Shown: positions 46,401-59,700 of the stretch, one piece after another
Position numbering within the stretch: the stretch's first letter is position 1
How the letters are laid out: every line of letters begins with the position of its first letter
NCBI GenBank assembly: GCA_047967505.1
Contig: CM106539.1
Strand: one strand, 5' to 3'
From: Dipteris shenzhenensis
Lineage: Eukaryota; Polypodiophyta; Polypodiopsida; Gleicheniales
Length of the DNA stretch: 64,000 bases
The notes under the pieces: generated by a model
Databases searched by the model: none
What the model was told of the DNA's origin: nothing
The model's input: only the letters and a program-made list of their open reading frames with translations
Translations under genes and position numbers: made by a program

Positions 46401-49296
46401 CACCCCCTCTCAGCTCCTGGATCATGAATCATCCGGAGGGAGTTGGAATGATCGCTAAGCAGCTGCTGCGCCAAGTATCCTTTGGCAACAAGTCCCAGGT
46501 CCCATAATCCATTCTGCTCAGTGGAACGCTGTTGCGGGCGGGGTTACTAGCTCCCAGGTCCCATAATCCATTCTGCTCAGTGGAATCCAACTCCAGCTCC
46601 ACAGCCTGCTTCCAGTGGGTCTGAGAGAGGGCTTCTTGGACATTCAAAGGCTCTTTGTGTTTGAGGATGTGGGTCATCAAGGAATAGTTGACGTGAAGTG
46701 GAACTACCTCCAGAACCTTTTCCTTATTGCGATGTGATCGCTGGGGTCCTCCTTATTGCGATGTGATCGCTGGGGTCCATCCTCCTCCCAAAGCCATGAG
46801 GAAGGAATATCAGTCACCAGTGACACCTGAGTCACGAAGAGTCTCAATCAACCAATGAGGTACCTTTTGAGAACCTGCCCCGGAACTGTCCCTGGCGGCC
46901 GGGAGAGGTGGGGAATCATTTGGATCACTTTTAGGTTATTCTCTGGAGAAGGCTCAGGAACTATCGGAACGGGGGGTACTGAGGGCACAAATTCATCACT
47001 TCTATTGTCATCATCCACGGCCTCTTGAAGAAGGGGTGGGGTAACATCAATGGCGGAAGACGGAAGCTACTCATCAAAGATAACATCCCTGCTAAGGATA
47101 ATCTCCTTCCTGCAAGGGTCATATAGTCGATAACCTGTAGATTGGGAATTGTACGCAACAAATTATCGTCTGAGTGAACTTCACAGCTTCTTGGGAATGT
47201 GTACAAAGGCATCACATCCAAACATGCGGAATTAGGAAACATCAGGCTTCTTGCCAAAATAGGCCTCAACTTGGGAACAAGAGAGGTCGTAGAGCGATTC
47301 AAGATATGAACTGCCGTGGTAGTGGCTTCAGCCCAAAGGAATCAAGGAATTTTCCGGTGAGTGAGCATGGACTGAGACATCTCTACCACGGTGCGATTCT
47401 TGCGCTCAACAGCTTCTGCTTCAGAGGTAGTGCCGATGCTAGCAAACTCCCGTCGAATGCCTTTCGTCACACAAAACTCCTCAAATGGATGAGTACAGAA
47501 TTCACCGCCTTTGTCAGACCGAAGAGCATTTACATGAAAGTTAGATTCATTCTCAACTAAGGCACACCATTCCTGGAAGCGAGAATACGCTAGAGATTTT
47601 TGAGCCAAGAAGTATATCCACATAAACCTGCTGAAGTCATCAACCAGGAGCATGAAGTATAGAGCCCCGCCAAGACTAGCAATAGACATGGTCCCACAGA
47701 GATCAACATGGATCAGCTCTAAAGGGAAGGAAGCCCACTGTGAAGCCTGCTTCGGGAACACATCTCGGTGTTGCTCGCCTTGGATATATGACCGGCACTG
47801 TCCATGCTTGTTGCCCACATCCGGTAGTCCGAGGACCATTTGTTCTCCAGCAGCACGCCGGAGAGCATCAACACTCAAGTGACCAAACTGAAAATGCCAG
47901 AGATCTCCTTGAAGAGACGACGTGATCGTGGAAAGTGCGGATACGGTGTAAATTCCATGACTAGTTGTACAAGTTTGTATCACCTGACTGGTAGCCTTAT
48001 CTCGAACTTCCACAAAGTTTTCATCAAACAATGCCGTGGTTCCAAGTCGGCAAGTCTCATAGACAGACAACATAGAGAGGGAATGAATAGAACTCGAGAG
48101 GAGTGCATCCCTCCTTTTCCATTGGGAATGATGTCAAGGTTGCCTTCACCATGAACTTTGATGGTTGAGCTATCACCAATATAGACATCACCACTGGAGA
48201 TCACAAAATCCTTCAACCCAGCTGAAGAAGGACTCATATTCCAGGATGCCCCGCTATCAATGATCCAGGTCCGGACATCTTTGGCTTGGACTCTGGAGAG
48301 ACATAACCCCCTTTCCAACAGAGGATGCAAGAGAATCAATCATTTCAATGTGCACAAAAGCGGGAGTGATAGCAACAGAGGAAGAACTTGGCCCTTTGGA
48401 AGAATCGGAGCCTTTGTTGTTAGCCCGATACTTCCGCCAGTAATGACCTTTCTCGCCGCAGTGATTACACGACCTGTTCGCCTTCGATGTCTCCTTCTCA
48501 GCTTCAGTCCTTGTATCAGGGGTACGGCGTCCTTGAAACTTACGTGACTGCGGGGCTGCCATAGCATCGACCGCCATGGAGAGAACTTTGAAACCGGTCC
48601 TCTTGATCCAGAACCATAGGCACCAATTGCTCCCAAGTGAGAGTACTCATCCTACCACTATTGATGAGGGAAGAATAGAATAATACTTTGTACAATTGGC
48701 TCTGAAAAGAGCTTGAAGCTGAGTACAACTCCTGAATGATCCGGGAGCCTTGAGGCCCTTCTTTTATAGACTTGGGCCAGCAAAAAGCTAGACCTGCTTT
48801 TAATAGCTACTTTTTATAAAAAATATACTTTCTTGCTTTTTGCCCACCGTGGGGCCACTTTTTAAGCCTTTTCTAGAATCCCGTGGGGTCTTTTTTAATG
48901 GCGCCATCTCCTGGGTGCTTTTTGCCTTGTGGGACCTGCTTTTTGCCACTTGCTCCAGCTTTTTGAGCCTTTTAGCACTCTTCCAAGTCCTACACAAACT
49001 CGAACACTTTAACCCTTTAAAGGTTAGCGAAATGCATGCATTCCTAGTTCTTGGACTAATCCTAGTCCCTTGTGGGTGTCCTCACAGTTCTCTTTTACCA
49101 ATGCAAAGCAAAAGTAAAAGCAGTAAAACTTATTCTAGTGAACCAAAGTCAGTTTTCTTTGACCATAGTCAATTTGATAAAGACTCTTCTTTATTTCTTG
49201 GGAGTGTGTGCCTCTCGTTTGGCAGCATCATGGGGGAGAGACTCACTGCTAATCTGTGATGCTCTCAGCTCATCAAGCTCCTCTTCCTCAGCCTCC

Positions 49297-49350
<54 letters not shown>

Positions 49351-50734
49351 AGATACATAGTAAACCAAAGTAAATGTCTCGTACTCTCCCCTACACTCAT
49401 AGCTAGTTGAGATACAAATGACCCCCTAAGCAAGCATTCGTGTGAAGATGCATAGCTCTGAAATCAAAACATTGGACTGAAAAGGAGGCATAGCTTCCTT
49501 TGTGAATCTACAATTTCAACTCATATGACTATGTGGGCATACCAACAATTAGGATCTGCAATAGATCCTCCCTGATCACTGGCTCACTTTCTAGCTGGTG
49601 CGCCGAATGGATGGAGCCTCAAGGCTATACTGAAACAGTGGCAGTCTGTCTATCTGTAATCCCAAGCCTGCAAACCCTGTGTGCGTGTGAGCACACGAGC
49701 TCCTTTGATCTCCCTCTGCCTGCTGTGTCATAGATGAAGTCAGGGCTGGCCATGGCAATCTGCACTATTAGGATGTCGTACCAAAGTCCTTGACTATATG
49801 GGCCAAAAGGGATTGCCGTACATCCCAGCCGGGCGGGGCAAGCGAATCAGATGGTTCCTCAAACGAGTCTGCATGTCTGGTTGCATCGTGAAGATTGGGC
49901 TCGAGAAGAGAACCTCCAGATGAGTATAGGATACAACAATCTCCATGTGTGCTCCGTCAAAGGTGAACTGCTCCGATGGGCGGTTGCCCGTGCGAGAGAT
50001 GATATGATATAGTTGTATCAAAGTCCGGTTGAGACCCTTCCGGGACTGGTGATAACTGTCAACTAATAGTGGTCTTTTACATTGAGGGAAAGAAAACTTT
50101 GCAAAGCTTGCTATGTTGAGTACTTGCTCAGCTGGCTTGTGCGCAAGCGCGGGTATTTTTCGGGGGTGTTCCAAGACTTCCTTTAGGTAGCTCCCTAGCT
50201 TTTTGGCTGGTTGTTCCAACAGATTTTTCATGGTGCCCCTGCATGTGCATAGGCTCGACATCTTAGGAGCACTTTCTACTTGCAGTTTGTTTCCTCTCTT
50301 GGGATCCTAGGTCTTGTCCTCTTTCCCTTTTCATATCTAGGTCATGTGAGCTGGTCCTTATTTATGCTTTTTGAACATTGATATACCTTCCAACGAGGTA
50401 TTTTTATGTTTCATAGCTGTCCATGGAATTAGTTTCCTGTTTGTAATACTGCATTTTTGCCCCTGGGTCTTGCCATAGCTTCTGTAGCATTTTCTGTGCT
50501 ACTGAATTTCTGATTTCACATGTGTCTTCTTGTCTATCAGCAGCCGTTATGCCCCACAATTCCATCCATTTCATTCTCTCTCTGTGCCATCCAGTGGTCT
50601 TTGTAGGCTGTAGCTTCTATTGCTTTGTGTGGTATCTTGCTTGCATCCATTTCTCAAGCTTGTGAACGTAGACCACGTATTGGCATAATGCTTCCCCTTT
50701 GAGAGGTATCATACCAGTCTCGGCGGCCAGTAGG

Positions 50735-50771
<37 letters not shown>

Positions 50772-53700
50772 CATGTACGATTTCCACGAGAGAGAGAGAG
50801 AGAGAGAGAGTCCATGTACGATTTCCACTAGGTAGTCTAAAGCATGAGCACATCATGCTGCATCTGATCACATTTTGATTTTTCGTTTCTTGTAGACTGA
50901 TTGATTGATTGATTGAGGGGGTAGGGGGTAGATGATATATGAAGAATGCTTGCTGTATGTCAAACTGTTTCATTGTGAAAAAAATTGTATGCTACATTGT
51001 TAACGATCCATGTGTCTGCCTCTTTCTTTTTCCAGCTTACGAGGTAAAGCACAAATCCTGCAGCTTTTGCGATATGTAGTTGAAGAACCACCAGAGGGAG
51101 CTGAAAATAAGCGGGCCTTCAAGTAATCATCGCATATCTCTGATTCTGTGTTGTAGGTGTTCATGTGTTAGTATTAAATCAAACAAGGACATAACTGTGT
51201 TTGACGGGAATGTGGAGTTTTGCTTGTTCTGTGTCGTAGGTGCTCTTCTGTTAGTATTCAGGTCAAATGATGAATTAGCCTTACAGATCTATTTTGCTGA
51301 TGCACCTCGATTTTCAACTTGTGATTCAGGTTCCCTTTCATTGCTTGTGAGGTTTTTACCTGTGAAATTGAAGTTATACTCAAGACAGTTGTGGAGGATG
51401 AAGAGGTTAGTGGTCGATATCTTCATGTAAGACAAAGCAATACCAGAGTTTGATATTCCCTTGGTTCTCATTTACATGCTGATGCTGTTTTATCATGTTT
51501 TTATTATGCTAGCAGTCTCATCTATTCTCATAGTATTATTGAGTTACGGTAGATTAATTAAATGTGCTAGCCTTTGTCACGGCTGAGTCTGTCCTGCACC
51601 TCCGGAGTGCTGACAGAAATTCTGAATGAAGACCTTGTATAAATGGATGCTCTGTATGTGTGAGAGCATATGTTTACACATTGGTCTACACCCATGGTTT
51701 GGGCGCTGATGACATCAGTGGGGATGTCATAATAGCTAGTTCCTGCTATGCACGATGGAGTTCATGGTTTTCAACCTTATGAGTGACTATCATGAGATTG
51801 AAGTGGCACTATGTTGTGTTTTTAGAGGGGCATGTTCCTGGATTCTTCTAAATATATAAGGTAGATTACTCAAATATGGATCCTCTGTAGCGTGGACTTT
51901 CTACTCAGTTACTGTTCAAGTGCTAACATCTCTGTAAATTTTTGATAGTTATACCATTTCAAATATGGGTTTTAAAGAATTTTATACAGTGCCATACTTG
52001 CCTTTCCTATGTATCTTACGTATCTGAGTGTGAAGCTATAATATTGATATCCATCTATTTCTACTCTATTTTTATCACTAGAGCTGCCCTTGATTTTGGT
52101 ACATGATAGGTCGAGGTGATAGCTCTTGATGCTTTTAAGCAACCAGGGGAGTTTTTTGGGTGAGGAAATGGAGAGAGTGAAGTCTGGTCAGAAATACATA
52201 ACGTGGTGCCGAACACATAAGGCGGGGGGAAAGAGTTCTCCATGAGTTGTCTGGTGGGTGTAAGTGCAAAGCCGGCTTTCAAAACAAAACAAAGATTTGA
52301 ATCAAGTTCTGGATTGCTAACTACTGTCATGCATCGATACACAAGCGCACAGTCACTGTCACATATCTTTACAGGCATGTCGGAGATGGAGAGAACGTGT
52401 GTTTGAAGTACTTTGAGCGGATTTCATTAAGTGAGGCCAGAAAGGATAAATCTAAACATATCTCCAGATATTCCAGGCTTTGATGCTAGCAATTGTCTCC
52501 AAGAAGCTGTCCTCTGATGAAAGAGTCAGGTGCCAATGAGTAGGAGGGAATATCCTGATGATGATTTTCTCAAAGTTAGGGAGATCATATCTGTGGAGAA
52601 AGTATGCCTCCCCTACATTACCCATGCCATCATACCCTAGGTGAAGACCCACGGATCCTCCTCAACTGGGCAACAGTTTTGAGAGAGCATTGTTAAATTC
52701 TCCAGGCTGAAGGGCAGCTCCATAGGCTTGGGTAATCGTCTCTAGGTCTTTGGCCTTGTGACAATGGCAAGCCTGGTCTCTTTTATTTGCTCCAATCATA
52801 GGCCGATGATAAGCCTCCAAAAGGAGTATGAGATCTTACTTCGGTGAAAGTTATTCCATACACGAGATCAAAATGTGGTAATGACCTCAAGGAGCACCTA
52901 CTGCTCCAGCGAATGTTGCTCTCGTGATTGGCTCTAGGATGAGGCATCCAGTTACTAATGTGGGTGGTGTAAGAGAAGGCAACCACCTCCTTTGTCCTCT
53001 TTGATTGTCCAATGCCCAAAGCCACTCCCTTGGATCCAACAGCCTGATTGTAAAATGTGGCATCAACTGATTCTCCTGCATCATGCATTGTGAGTTTCAG
53101 CCCGAGCTCCATGGGAGTGGCTATGGGCTTACAATCATGCATGTTAAATCTGTCCAAGAGTTTCTGCACATACTTGGACTGAGACATAATAGTGCCACGA
53201 GAGAGAACTGGATCCCCAAATAAAAGTGAAGCAGCCCCAAATCTGACATGTCAAAGTTGGTCTGCAAATCGCTTTGAAATCTGCAATATTATCTTCATTG
53301 GACCCTGTGAGCAGTAAGTCATCGACATAAAGAATGATGACTAAAATTTTCCCCCCATCCTTCTTGATGTAGAGGGTGCTCTCAGTAGGACTATTGTGCA
53401 GCCCCTTGCTGGTCAAAAAGGCATGAATCTTGGCATACCATGCACGAGGGGCCTGTTTCAGCCCATACAAAGCTTTATTTAGCTTGCATACCTGAAGTGC
53501 ATTTTCTGAAATTTCAAAGCCTGGAGGTTGTTTGACATAAACCTCTTCCAACAAGTCTCCATTCAGGAAGGCTGTTTTAATGTCCAACTGATGAACATTC
53601 CACTCAAAATGTGCAGCCATTGCAATAACAGATTGAATGGTGGTCATCCGGGATGTAGGAGCAAAAGTCTCCTCATAATCTATGCCCTTTTTCTGAGCAT

Positions 53701-56700
53701 AGCCTTTGGCAACCAGCCTTGCCTTGTATCTGTCAATGGAGCCATCTGGCTTCCGTTTCACCTTGAAAACCCATCGTGTACCAATGGCATGTTTACCTGG
53801 TGGCAAGTCTACGACATCCCAAGTCTGATTTTTTTGAATGGACTGCAATTCATCGTGCATGGCATTCATCCAATGCACATTGTCCTTTGCTTCTTCGAAT
53901 GTTGCAGGCTCCTCCTCATCGAGAAGAGTACCTGCATATGCTGATTCCACTGAATTAGCACCTTCCATGTGCAGAGTTTGAGGCATTTCGCAGTGCCCTG
54001 AACTTATATCCGTTTGGTGATTAATCATCCTTGTACATGACATTGGCACTGCAGGGGGGTGCTAGAATTATAGATATAATTCAGCAGTGACCAATGTAAT
54101 TTAATAAGCTAGTTAGGGGCACTTTTCCCTCTTTAAGAGGTTTTCCCCCCTAACCGCAGTTAGTCCACTAACTATGGTTAGTGACTACTAAGGTTTTGTC
54201 ACTAGGATAAAACCTTATCTCACTCCTTCAGTTGGATTACTCTCACACTCATCTATTCGCAACTAAGCTTTCAGCTCTCTCTCTCTCTCTCCCAATTTGA
54301 AAATGAGTGCAACAATAGCAATACGAGAAGGTGGCAAGTACGAAATATGATCTTTGGGGCATATGTGATACAGACAGTACTCTACGGAGTAGAGGTATGG
54401 GGTGGGAGTATATCTCCATCAACATGGAATGAGATAGAGAAAATGCAAAAGTCTTTCATTAGGAGGCACCTGGGCATCAAGGCTACTACACCATACTCTT
54501 TGTTACTCCTAGAGACAGGATGTATACCCATAGAGCTACATGCTCTGAAGAGAGTACTCAGATACATCACAAAGGTCAAGGGCATGGATAATGAAAGGCT
54601 ACCAAAGAGAGCATGGAAAGAAAGTCAGAAGCTTCAAAAGACAAACAAGGGCAAGATTTTGACATCCGGATGGGCACAGGACCTAAAAAAATGGTTCAAG
54701 AAGTGGGAAGTAGAAGAGTATTTAAACTACTCTTCAGAGGAGATTGATGAAGAGGCTTTTCATTATGACCTGCTGAATGCACTACACAGGAAATGGCAAA
54801 CAGCAGAAAACAAAGATAAATTTGAGTACTATCGCACATATATCAACCCCGAATATTGGTCAATTTATACAAGAAGGGAGACAACAACGCAGAAGTACAT
54901 ATGTACACCTATAGCAGTGCATAAACGGAGGGCTTTAGCCTCACTTCGCACCCGATCACACCAGCTGCAAATAGAAACAGGGGGATGGAAAAAGATGCCA
55001 AGGGAGAGTAGAATATGCCAACTATGTGATCAAGGTATGGTTGAAACAGAAGAACACATGGTAATGATATGCCCTCACTATGCACACATTAGGGAAGAGT
55101 TCAATCACCTCCTTGAGGGACATAACAAACTGGCTGATTTGCTGCATAAAGGGTCACCTTCAGCTTTAGGAACATTTGTGTATAAGCTCTTCAAGCATAG
55201 GAATCCACCTGAATCCTAGAAGGTGGTTTCTCTTTCCACCCTCCCATCTTCGGGAGGAGCTTTCATGTACTTGTGATATTGTATTGCTCAGGTCCCATAG
55301 GCCGGTTTTGGTCTTCAGAGGACGATAATATATTCTTCTTCTTCTTCTTCTCCCGTTTCTTGCTCTCACTGTTGCTCTCTCTCTTTCTCACACTTTTTTG
55401 GGGGTTGGGGAAGGGGGGAGGGGGCGCTTGCTTCAGCCTAGGAATGGCTGCTATTGTATTGTCCTAGGCTATAAGTTGCATTTGGATATCAGCCTTTTTT
55501 TCTCTTTTTCTTTTTTGTGTTGTGCACGGGGGCAGTAATGATGTTGGATCACAATCCATAGTCTACTAAGTTTTCCTGTACATCACTCCCTTTTTTGGGG
55601 GGGATGATCGTTTTTATGCACAAACATGGGAAAGATAACGAAAAAATCATATGCTATTTAATCTACCCAACAAAGCGTGACAACCGCTTAAGAGTTCTTG
55701 TTGTAGGAGCATTGTGAATAACTTCCACCTTCTGTGGGTCTATGGCCATGCCTTCTTTGGAAATTATATGGTCTAACAAGACACCCCTTGCAATACTAGC
55801 TCTCGTAAAAGACAGCAGAGACACTCTCATTTGCTCTCCCTCTCTCCCTCTCTCAACAGAGACACTAGGGCCCAGGACAACATGTCGGGCTGGACCCCCC
55901 CCGAAGGTATTTTATTACTTGAAGAGAATCTGTTACAAAAGTTCAGCGTAGAGCTGTCTGATACATCCCCTAAAAACGTGAAAATCCCTTCATTATAAGA
56001 GCTTCAAGCTCATTTCAAATATGCCACTTGTCTAAAATCTAGACTAAGTCCTATTACATGCTACTAAGGGCCATTCTGGAGTCTTCAAAGCACTTGGTCA
56101 CACGAACCGCCTCCTAGATGCTTGTTAGGCTCCCGTAGCGCTTAGGAAAAATAACTCTTCCTAGTACCTGCAACAATTAATTAAAGCGCACCACCATGGC
56201 ACCCATTAATTGTTAGCGCTCTGCATGCAAATAACACATTGTGGACTAATTCTAGTCACGGTGGGCGTCCCCACTGAACACATGTGCACACCTAACAAAA
56301 TATAAAAATATATATTTATTCTCTGGTTGACCGGAGTCAACACTCTTGATTATAATTAAGGAGCTTTGACCAAGGGTCAAGGCGCCTTAATTATAGCCAA
56401 GTCTCTCCAACCGAAGTTGGCACATCTGGGTTAACCGGGGTTAACCCTCTTGGCGCATGCCAAGTCTTGTTGACCGAAGTCAACACTCTCTGACCGTAGT
56501 CAGCTCTGTAGTTCTCTGGTTAACCGCAGTTAACCCTCTTGGTAATAAACCAAGTCTCCTTGACCGAAGTCAGGTTTACTTGACTAGAGTCAAGTATCTT
56601 TGACCATAGTCAATCCCTTGACCATTAAAGGAACTCTTTGACCATAATTAACACATATAAAACACTTTAATTATGATCAAATAAATGGTCAACTGTACTT

Positions 56701-59700
56701 TGACTTAGGATATTTACATTGTGGTGACATCCCCTCGGCTTCTATTCAGTTGACCTCAACTGAAAAGCTTCCTTGTAAACATCCAAAAGTTGTGGATGGT
56801 CGGATAACATGTCTTCGTCCATCCACTTGGCATCTAATGCCGTATAATTCTTGAATTTTACAAGATACCTGTAAAACTCCTTACCCTGAGGGCCTTTGCG
56901 TGCCATGAAAAGCTTAGCCATATGATCTGCCTTTATGGTTTTGCGAATCGGAATGAAATGAGCTTGCTTGCTGAATCTATCAATGATAGTCCAAATCCCA
57001 TCATTCCCTGACTTTGATCTTGGCAAATAAAAAATAAAGTCCATTGTAATACTTTCCCATGGTGCCTAAGGCACGGGAAGAGGCATAAGTAGGCCAGGTG
57101 ACTTCCGTCTATCATACTTCACTTTCTGACACGTAAGGCATTCAGTAACAAAGTGATGTATATCTTTCCGCATCCCTGGCCAAAAGAAATACCTCTCTAG
57201 TGCTAGAGTTGTTGCTGTAAATCCTCTATGTCCAGCATAGGGAGGTGCATGGCATTCCTCCAAAATCTTTTTCCTCATCTCCTGGGTGATGCATAGGCAA
57301 TCATCTTTCATTAGATACCCATCTTTCAGGGAATAGTGACTGGTGGATTGCCCCTCTTGGGTTTGCCGTAAAATTTCACCAAAATCTGCATCACGAGCAT
57401 ATTGCTCCCTCATGCCTTCTAGGTCCTGATGATAAGCAATAGTCACATTATTGACTTGGGGTCTTCGGGACAAGGCATCTGCCACTCTGTTCGGAATTCC
57501 TGGGGTATGGACAATCTGAAAATGATACATTGACAGCATGTTTGCCCATTTCATATGCTTCTCGGAAAGCTTGGTCTGAGTCAAAAAGTACCTCAGACTT
57601 TGGTGATCTGTCTTAACAGTAAAATCTGCACCCAAAAGATAGTGCTTCCATGTATGGATGGCATGAATTACAGCCAATAACTCTTTCTCATAGATTCCTA
57701 GATATCTTTCTGCATCCCGAAGTCTTCTGCTTTCATAGGCCACTACATGACCATTCTGATGCGATGCAGCCCCAACACATTCTCCACAAGCATCGCAATC
57801 AACATCAAAAGATTGATAAAGATCCGGGACTACAAGAATAGGCTCTGTAGTCAACTTCTCCTTGAGTGTATTGAATGCTTTCTTCTGTGATATTCTCCAT
57901 GTGAAGGCTGCATTTTTCTTAGTAAGGTCATGTAATGGAGCTGCGATATCAGCAAAATGCCTGATAAACCTTCTGTAGTAAGAACACAAGCCTAGGAAAC
58001 TTCGAACTTCATGCACAGTTTTCAGCTCTGGCCATTTGTGAATGGCACGGATCTTTGCTGGATCCATTTGTATCCCATTCTTGGATATTATATGCCCCAG
58101 ATAATGGATTTCTTCCAAGAAGAATTCACTTTTCTTGCTGTTTGCGTAGAGTTGATGATTTCTCAGCTCTTGAAACCCTACAGCAAGATGTTTTCTGTGC
58201 TCTTCCTCTGTCTTTGAAAAGACTAGGATATCATCAAAGAAAGTACCCGTGAAATGCCTGTGCTTTCAGAAGATGCGATCCATCATTCTATTGAATGTGG
58301 CTGGAGCATTTGTTAACCCAAAAGGCATCACTAAGTATTCATACAACCCGAATGTAGTGCGGAATGCTGTCTTGTGCACATCCTGAGGCTGTATCCTCAC
58401 TTGGTGATAGCCACTCTTTAAGTCTATCCTGCTGAAAACTGAAGCTCCATTTAGCTGATCCAGCACATCATCAATGCGCGGAATAGGGAATCTATTCTTG
58501 ATGGTCATTTTGTTCAGTGCGCGATAATCGACGCACATATGGAATGAACCATCTTTCTTCTATACTAGCAGTACAGGGGAACAAAAAGGAGACGAGCTGG
58601 GCTGAATCAACCCTTTGGACAGCAAGTCCTGTACTGAGCCATAATCTCCTCTCTCTGAGTCGCACTGACTCTATAAGGTGGTCTGTTTGGTGGCTCACTA
58701 CCAGGCATTAACTCTATCTGATGATCTTCTGGTCTCTCTGGGGGTAACTCCCTTGGCAAAGCATTGAAAAAGCAATTTTTAAAGTTTACAAGAAACTGAA
58801 ACTTATCTTTGTCTGCATCATTCATTTCAGCATGCATATCATTCTCTTTTTCTTTTACAAAAACCATGTACGCAGAAATTGCAGACTTTATTGCTTTACC
58901 ACATGTAACATCAGATACAATGGGGATAGTGTCCCCTTTATTCCTGGCAACTAAACGCTGATTTTTTCCCCTATGCACAAACTCTAGCACTCTTTCAGGA
59001 AGAGTCAACTTCACTGCCTTGCGATGAAACCAAGGCATTCCCAAGACTACATCATGATGTTTCAGTGGAGAAATGAAGAAGTCTTCCTGATCCACATCAC
59101 TCTGTACATGAAGACAGAGCTTCCCTATCAAGGGAGTGATTGGCACAGGATTCCCACAGAACATCTGATCGGCATCCAAAGCCCTGCCCAACTCCTCCGT
59201 CTTTATTCCCAGCCTCAGGGCTATATCCTCTGATATGAAATTATCAGTAGCCCCTGGATCAAATAAAATTAGCGCTTGCTGGTCTGTGACTTTGCCCCAT
59301 GATAGCAGCAATTCTCGTTCTTCTGGGTTTGAAACATGACCCAGTATGTCAGGAATCCCTCCCGCCATTGGCTTTTGCGGTTCTCGTGGCTTCTCTGCCT
59401 CTTTTCCCTTCGAAGTTGAAGGCTTTTCTGGGCACTAGGCAGCCACATGCCCCTCTTTGCCGCACTTGAAGCATTTCCCATCTCTACGGAATTCAGCTAT
59501 CTATTCAGGGGTGAATAGAGATTTGCCTTTATAAACCTTTGAAAACTGAGTACCCCTCGGCTTCTGAGGCTGAAACCCTTTCTTTTCAACCTTGGGATAC
59601 TCTTTCTTTTCTGATTTTGAAAAATCAGTTTTCTTTCGTTCGGCACGTCCTGCATGCAAGGATAGTACCGTGGATGGATCTTGTAACGGCACAAGACTAG

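Larger units (their letters stand above)
45756..48700 (-). mobile_element. Ty1/copia element 2 (antisense to SAPS), 5'-truncated
   Basis: This is the same family as the element at 35.2-39.5 kb. On the minus strand it runs gag (truncated at about 48700), protease, integrase, a stub of RT, polypurine tract, 3' LTR (46402-45756). The 5' LTR, primer-binding site and N-terminal gag are gone. Most of RT and all of RNase H are deleted: LVAKGY is followed within about 60 bp by the polypurine tract. No target duplication can be tested. Confidence 0.85.
54300..55330 (+). mobile_element. LINE 3' end, 5'-truncated (sense to SAPS)
   Basis: The piece starts inside ORF2 at about 54300, typical of incomplete reverse transcription, and ends in a 3' UTR with two hairpins before a TTC run. 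No poly(A) tail is evident and target duplications were not found. Confidence 0.75.

Noticed and set aside
45850-46425. 191-codon minus-strand frame
   Set aside because: It is contained in the 3' LTR and polypurine tract of copia element 2; GC-rich LTR DNA gives long chance frames.
49191-49433. Leu/Ser repeat protein frame
   Set aside because: Produced entirely by a (GA)n microsatellite. The same holds for the Leu/Ser-rich frame at 50617-50973.
53528-53944. 138-codon plus-strand frame
   Set aside because: Mirror of the well-supported minus-strand copia RT.
56327-56651. CRISPR array
   Set aside because: The periodic dyads have no constant repeat or unique spacers, lie in a plant retrotransposon LTR, and no cas genes are present.
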